Shown: one piece after another, positions 14,606 through 17,347 of the stretch
Numbering within the stretch: the first letter of the stretch is position 1
Layout: the number at the start of each line of letters is the position of its first letter
Origin: DUMJ01 sp964655195
GTDB lineage: Bacteria > DUMJ01
DNA length: 17,347 nucleotides
Reading direction: 5' to 3'
Assembly (NCBI GenBank): GCA_964655195.1
Contig: CAZZLK010000072.1
Span: 1 to 17,347 of the forward strand
Translations under genes and position numbers: made by a program
The notes under the pieces: model-generated
The model's input: only the letters and a program-made list of their open reading frames with translations
What the model was told of the DNA's origin: nothing
The model's database searches: none

Positions 14606-16515
14606 GTCTTAAGGACTCTCTCAAAGACGCTGATAAACTCAAACAGGTCAAATACAGATTGTAGAACGTCCTCCTCCTTCTGGAGCATACCTTTGAGCTC
14701 TTCCCAGATCTTAATCGCAGAATCTTTTTCGCCTTTAAACAGAGCCTTAAGTATTAGAGATAGTTTATCTACTACATTCTTATGGTAGTCTAGGTATAAC
14801 CAGGATTTATAGACAGATCCAGAGCTTGAAGATAGATTCTTCTTGATGATCGGTTCAAACTCGTAGAGCACATCCCTAACTCTAGCCAGATTCTCTATAA
14901 AACCAGAGGAAGGGGGACGTTCTTTTCTAAGCACTGGAGGGTCAAAAAGTATGGACAGTCTGGTTAAATAGTCTTTCACTAAAGCTCCATCAGGACCATA
15001 GGTATTCATAAAGTAATCATTAATCAGATCCTCAAAACTAACAGTATCATCCCAGAGTATAGAAGCCATAACATACATTGGAAATCCTGTGGGGAAGAAT
15101 GCCCTCTGGATCTGACAGCTGATCAATCCATTTAGTCCTATCTTCTTGAGATTCTTAACATCCTCATATATAACCTTTGCAATATCCATATAGCCCGGAT
15201 CTGCATAGTGAGCCCACATCAGATGATAGTCAAAATCAAAGCTATCACCACCGAATATCTTCTGCCATTCTCTCAAAAAAGCCAGATTCTCCTCTATATT
15301 CTTAGGAAATATAAGTCTATTTCTCCTGTATTCAGGAATCTTTATAGAGGCATCTACCGGTTTAAAGGTATCACTGTAAGACCTGGTGATAGGAGCGAAC
15401 ATCATAATAAATCTCTCAGGGTTTTCTATTTTCTCTTTCTCCGGTGGCCAGAGTAGATCAACATAAAGCAAAAAGACTATCTTCGTATCTATATCCTTTG
15501 AAGAGAGCTTCTTATCTAACTCATTCAACATCATCACGTAAAAATCTGAAGGCAAAGCCTTCTTGCACTCTTCACACTCACACTGATTATTGGTACCATC
15601 CGCCAACCAGAAGTGTAATATGTCTATCTCAGGATGAGTCTCCAGATACTCTACTATGCTGTCGGTTACAATATTTCTTACCTCAGGGTTTGAATAACAG
15701 AGATTCGTATTAAGTGGTATCCCTCCCCAGAGCCCCCTCTTACCATTTATCTCTGCTGTATACTTTATATAATCCTCAGGGACTTCTCCTTCATATAGGT
15801 CCCACCCAAGTCCCGGGATGCCAAAAGGCTCACAAGTCCAACCATGCCCAACTGCATGATAGATAAGACCTCTCCTTTTTATTTCCTCGCCGAGGTTTCT
15901 AACAAACTCCCTAGCCTTTTCTACAGAGAATGGCTCTTTCTCCTTAAAAGGATTATTTATATGTGAATACCATCTTTCAAAGAACGTATATCCCTCTCTA
16001 AACTGTATAAAATAGCTATTAAAACCAACCTTTGGAGCCCAGTCTATGATATCTCGCACATTCTCATAACTGACCGCTCCCTCTATACATATACCTCTAT
16101 GTCTGTATGAAGCCTTTTCTACCACCTTAACATCAGTAGAAGAGACATTCTTCTGAGGGACTATCTCTCCATCCTCTCCAGGACGGACCCATCTACAGCC
16201 AAGTTCTCTCAGAAACCTGTAGACACCTAATAATACACTCCGATCATTTGTCCCTGCAATTATACCCTTACCAGACTTTACATCTATGTGTATGCCATCG
16301 TCAAACCTGGGGTCCTCAACCTTTGGGGTCTCCAATCTAAACTGATCAATCGTACCAAGATATAGGGTATCTTCCTGACCGGGACTAAAAGAACCACTAC
16401 TTTCTACGGTGACCACCTTCTCTGGATCCATCCTTCTCAGATATCTTCTGAGCTCTTCACCTGCAAAATTGAAAGCCTCGGTATCTCTGAGTTTGACAAT
16501 CTTTATGGTATCCAT
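14602..16515 (-). CDS. DUF4838 / alpha-glucuronidase-like protein
   Basis: 637 residues. The N-terminal part (about 1-130), with FAGEELRRYL and GVYRFLRELGCRW, resembles the accessory domain in front of many glycosidase barrels (GH67 or GH20 type). From about 137 the pattern YRHRGICIEG and later HFWLADGTNN (300-310) with CECEEC (C312, C314, C317) is typical of DUF4838 proteins. D306 could be a catalytic acid, and the cysteines could bind metal. The C-terminal third is helical. No signal peptide, so it probably acts on imported oligosaccharides or glycosides. ATG at 16515 follows GGAGG by 7 nt and an extended -10 promoter. It converges on the isomerase-like gene with shared stop bases, suggesting a joint role in sugar use. 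No enzymatic activity can be assigned from sequence. Confidence 0.72.
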   Translation of the reverse strand: MDTIKIVKLRDTEAFNFAGEELRRYLRRMDPEKVVTVESSGSFSPGQEDTLYLGTIDQFRLETPKVEDPRFDDGIHIDVKSGKGIIAGTNDRSVLLGVYRFLRELGCRWVRPGEDGEIVPQKNVSSTDVKVVEKASYRHRGICIEGAVSYENVRDIIDWAPKVGFNSYFIQFREGYTFFERWYSHINNPFKEKEPFSVEKAREFVRNLGEEIKRRGLIYHAVGHGWTCEPFGIPGLGWDLYEGEVPEDYIKYTAEINGKRGLWGGIPLNTNLCYSNPEVRNIVTDSIVEYLETHPEIDILHFWLADGTNNQCECEECKKALPSDFYVMMLNELDKKLSSKDIDTKIVFLLYVDLLWPPEKEKIENPERFIMMFAPITRSYSDTFKPVDASIKIPEYRRNRLIFPKNIEENLAFLREWQKIFGGDSFDFDYHLMWAHYADPGYMDIAKVIYEDVKNLKKIGLNGLISCQIQRAFFPTGFPMYVMASILWDDTVSFEDLINDYFMNTYGPDGALVKDYLTRLSILFDPPVLRKERPPSSGFIENLARVRDVLYEFEPIIKKNLSSSSGSVYKSWLYLDYHKNVVDKLSLILKALFKGEKDSAIKIWEELKGMLQKEEDVLQSVFDLFEFISVFERVLKT

Positions 16516-16548
16516 AATTAAACCTCCCTCATATTCTTTTATATTATG

Positions 16549-16576
16549 ATTATAACACTACCAAGAACACCTTGAA
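16549..16576 (-). promoter_or_regulatory. promoter of the DUF4838 gene
   Basis: The minus strand has TG-T-TATAAT, an extended -10 (TATAAT is the complement of 16549-16554), with a weak TTCAAG (complement of 16571-16576) 16 nt upstream. The start would be near 16542, giving a leader of about 26 nt that contains the GGAGG site. Confidence 0.5.
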
Positions 16577-16601
16577 GATTACCCTTTATAGATGTGGGGA
16601 G

Positions 16602-16656
16602 TGCGAGGGGCAGTAATCCCCCTCAATTTATTGAGGGGATACACGGACCCCTCGCA
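16602..16656. repeat. nested inverted repeat
   Basis: The outer arms TGCGAGGGG (16602-16610) and CCCCTCGCA (16648-16656) pair over 9 bp. Inside is a second perfect 9-bp hairpin, CCCCTCAAT (16619-16627) with ATTGAGGGG (16630-16638). Neither strand has a T-tract after it, so it is not a typical terminator. It lies between the DUF4838 promoter and the transposon-like element; it may belong to the element, be a remnant of another mobile repeat, or be a regulatory structure. Confidence 0.7.
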
Positions 16657-16662
16657 TTGGTA

Positions 16663-17347
16663 TTGATAACCGTTTTGCGGTATGTTACCATAATGGTATG
16701 AAGAAGGAAACTTGGAAATCAACTGGAACAGCTGTACATCGAAGCTCAAAAACAGAGGGAGGTGAATGAGTGCCTCTAATCACACTCAAAGCCCAAATCC
16801 ATTCGGACCTGCAGACTGAAGCTATCCTGAAGGACGCTATGTTATGTGCCACCAAGGTCTACAACGGGCTTTTGTGGCATCTGCGAAAAGAGCACAAGGA
16901 AACCGGGAGAGTAGATATTTCTCGAAAGAATCTCAACCGTATCTTAAAGGGACTGCCCAGGGCTAAGGGCTATTATTCAATGTCGGTACAGCTTACACGT
17001 GATGAAGTGCGGGAAGCGTATAAGTCTTTCTTTGCCCTCAAGAAAGAGGGTCTTACGCAACACGAAGCCCCCGGTTTTCGGCGAAAAGGTTATTTTTCTC
17101 CGCTCAAGTATGTGCAGAGTGGATTCAAAGTAGAAGGGGACAAGTATTCCGGGCGAATAGAAGCCCGTCTGGTGGTGGAAGTTAAGGTCCGCGAAAACAA
17201 CGGGATGGGGAAGGTAGCGGTAGACCTTGGTGAAACGGTCCTTATAGCCTGCGCTTTTGACGATGGTACGGTAATGCTTTACTCTGGCAGGTTCCTCAAG
17301 TCGGTGAGGCGGTACTGGCAGAAGGTGCGGGCAAGTCTCTGTCGGAA
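16663..17347 (+). mobile_element. IS200/IS605-type (tnpB) element, left end inside the window
   Basis: The element is identified by its tnpB gene and runs off the right edge. TTGAT at 16663-16667 equals the known target/TAM of ISDra2-type elements, and a subterminal palindrome TACCAT-A-ATGGTA (16686-16698) lies about 20 nt inside, as expected for a left end. A 4-bp hairpin ACCG/CGGT (16669-16681) lies between. I therefore place the boundary after 16667, tentatively. No tnpA is visible within the window. Base composition and arginine codons (mostly CGN) differ clearly from the host genes (mostly AGA/AGG). Confidence 0.6.
16770..17347 (+). CDS. tnpB: TnpB / IS605 OrfB RNA-guided nuclease, 5' part
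   Basis: Partial: 192 codons, open to the window edge. The N-terminal half has the family pattern YNGLLWHLRKEH, GLPRAKGYYSMSVQLTRDEV, AYKSFFALKKEG, GFRRKGYFSPLKYVQSGFK. The RuvC-I motif is VAVDLGETVLIACAFDDGT with the catalytic aspartate at D152. TnpB cuts DNA guided by an RNA from the element's right end, which lies outside this window. The start is GTG at 16770, 7 nt after GGAGG (16758-16762); an ATG at 16766 is out of frame and stops after 17 codons. D152 lies about 40 residues earlier than D191 of ISDra2 TnpB; the segment between FKVEGDKYSG (119-128) and RIEARLVVEV appears missing. At least 13 of 17 arginine codons are CGN, unlike the neighbours. Confidence 0.85.
   Translation, partial: MPLITLKAQIHSDLQTEAILKDAMLCATKVYNGLLWHLRKEHKETGRVDISRKNLNRILKGLPRAKGYYSMSVQLTRDEVREAYKSFFALKKEGLTQHEAPGFRRKGYFSPLKYVQSGFKVEGDKYSGRIEARLVVEVKVRENNGMGKVAVDLGETVLIACAFDDGTVMLYSGRFLKSVRRYWQKVRASLCR

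Noticed and set aside
16602..16656. Nested hairpin as an intrinsic terminator
   Set aside because: No T-tract follows it on either strand.
16766..16819. 17-codon frame from the ATG at 16766 as a leader peptide before tnpB
   Set aside because: Its ATG is only 3 nt from GGAGG, and the GTG at 16770 has proper spacing and the family protein. Overlap is probably accidental.
1..17347. CRISPR array, toxin-antitoxin or phage genes
   Set aside because: No regularly spaced direct repeats and no genes of these types were found on reading both strands.

Overview
The window comes from an AT-rich bacterial genome whose host genes favour AGA/AGG arginine and ATA isoleucine codons. A cytoplasmic protein disulfide oxidoreductase with two CxxC sites (5321-5989) points to a thermophile. 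Alr, MurI and an N-acetylmuramoyl-L-alanine amidase show that it makes peptidoglycan. I cannot fix the phylum from sequence alone; deep-branching thermophilic lineages such as Dictyoglomota or Atribacterota are guesses only.

Left part (1-5273, + strand). A divergent gene is cut off at the left edge. Then come alr, rpmE, smpB, the tmRNA gene ssrA, a secreted amidase, murI, rpe and a 40-residue zinc-ribbon protein. The genes are tightly packed: smpB overlaps ssrA by 10 nt, the amidase starts 7 nt after the tmRNA CCA, and amidase/murI, murI/rpe and rpe/zinc ribbon all overlap. The themes are D-amino-acid supply and wall remodelling (alr, murI, amidase), ribosome function and rescue (rpmE, smpB, ssrA), and pentose phosphate metabolism (rpe). 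A strong 13-bp hairpin at 5281-5313 closes this block and lies between convergent genes.

Middle part (5321-13741, - strand). Read along the minus strand the order is tRNA-Leu(GAG), tRNA-Asp(GTC), tRNA-Phe(GAA), a YfcE-type phosphodiesterase, rpoB, rpoC and the disulfide oxidoreductase. Near-consensus promoters stand before tRNA-Leu and between tRNA-Leu and tRNA-Asp. No convincing promoter is visible nearer to rpoB, so the RNA polymerase genes may be expressed from tRNA promoters. The usual rplJ/rplL neighbours upstream and rpsL/rpsG neighbours downstream are absent.

Right part (13773-16576). A + strand TIM-barrel sugar isomerase/epimerase-like gene is divergent from the tRNA operon; the two promoters have overlapping -35 boxes. 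It converges with a large minus-strand DUF4838 protein, and the two stop codons share the palindrome TTAA. The pair looks like a small carbohydrate module.

Right edge (about 16600-17347). A nested inverted repeat lies before an IS200/IS605-type element that carries a tnpB gene running off the window. Its CGN-rich arginine codons and higher GC mark it as foreign. Its RuvC-I aspartate lies about 40 residues earlier than in ISDra2 TnpB, which suggests an internal in-frame deletion or a compact variant.
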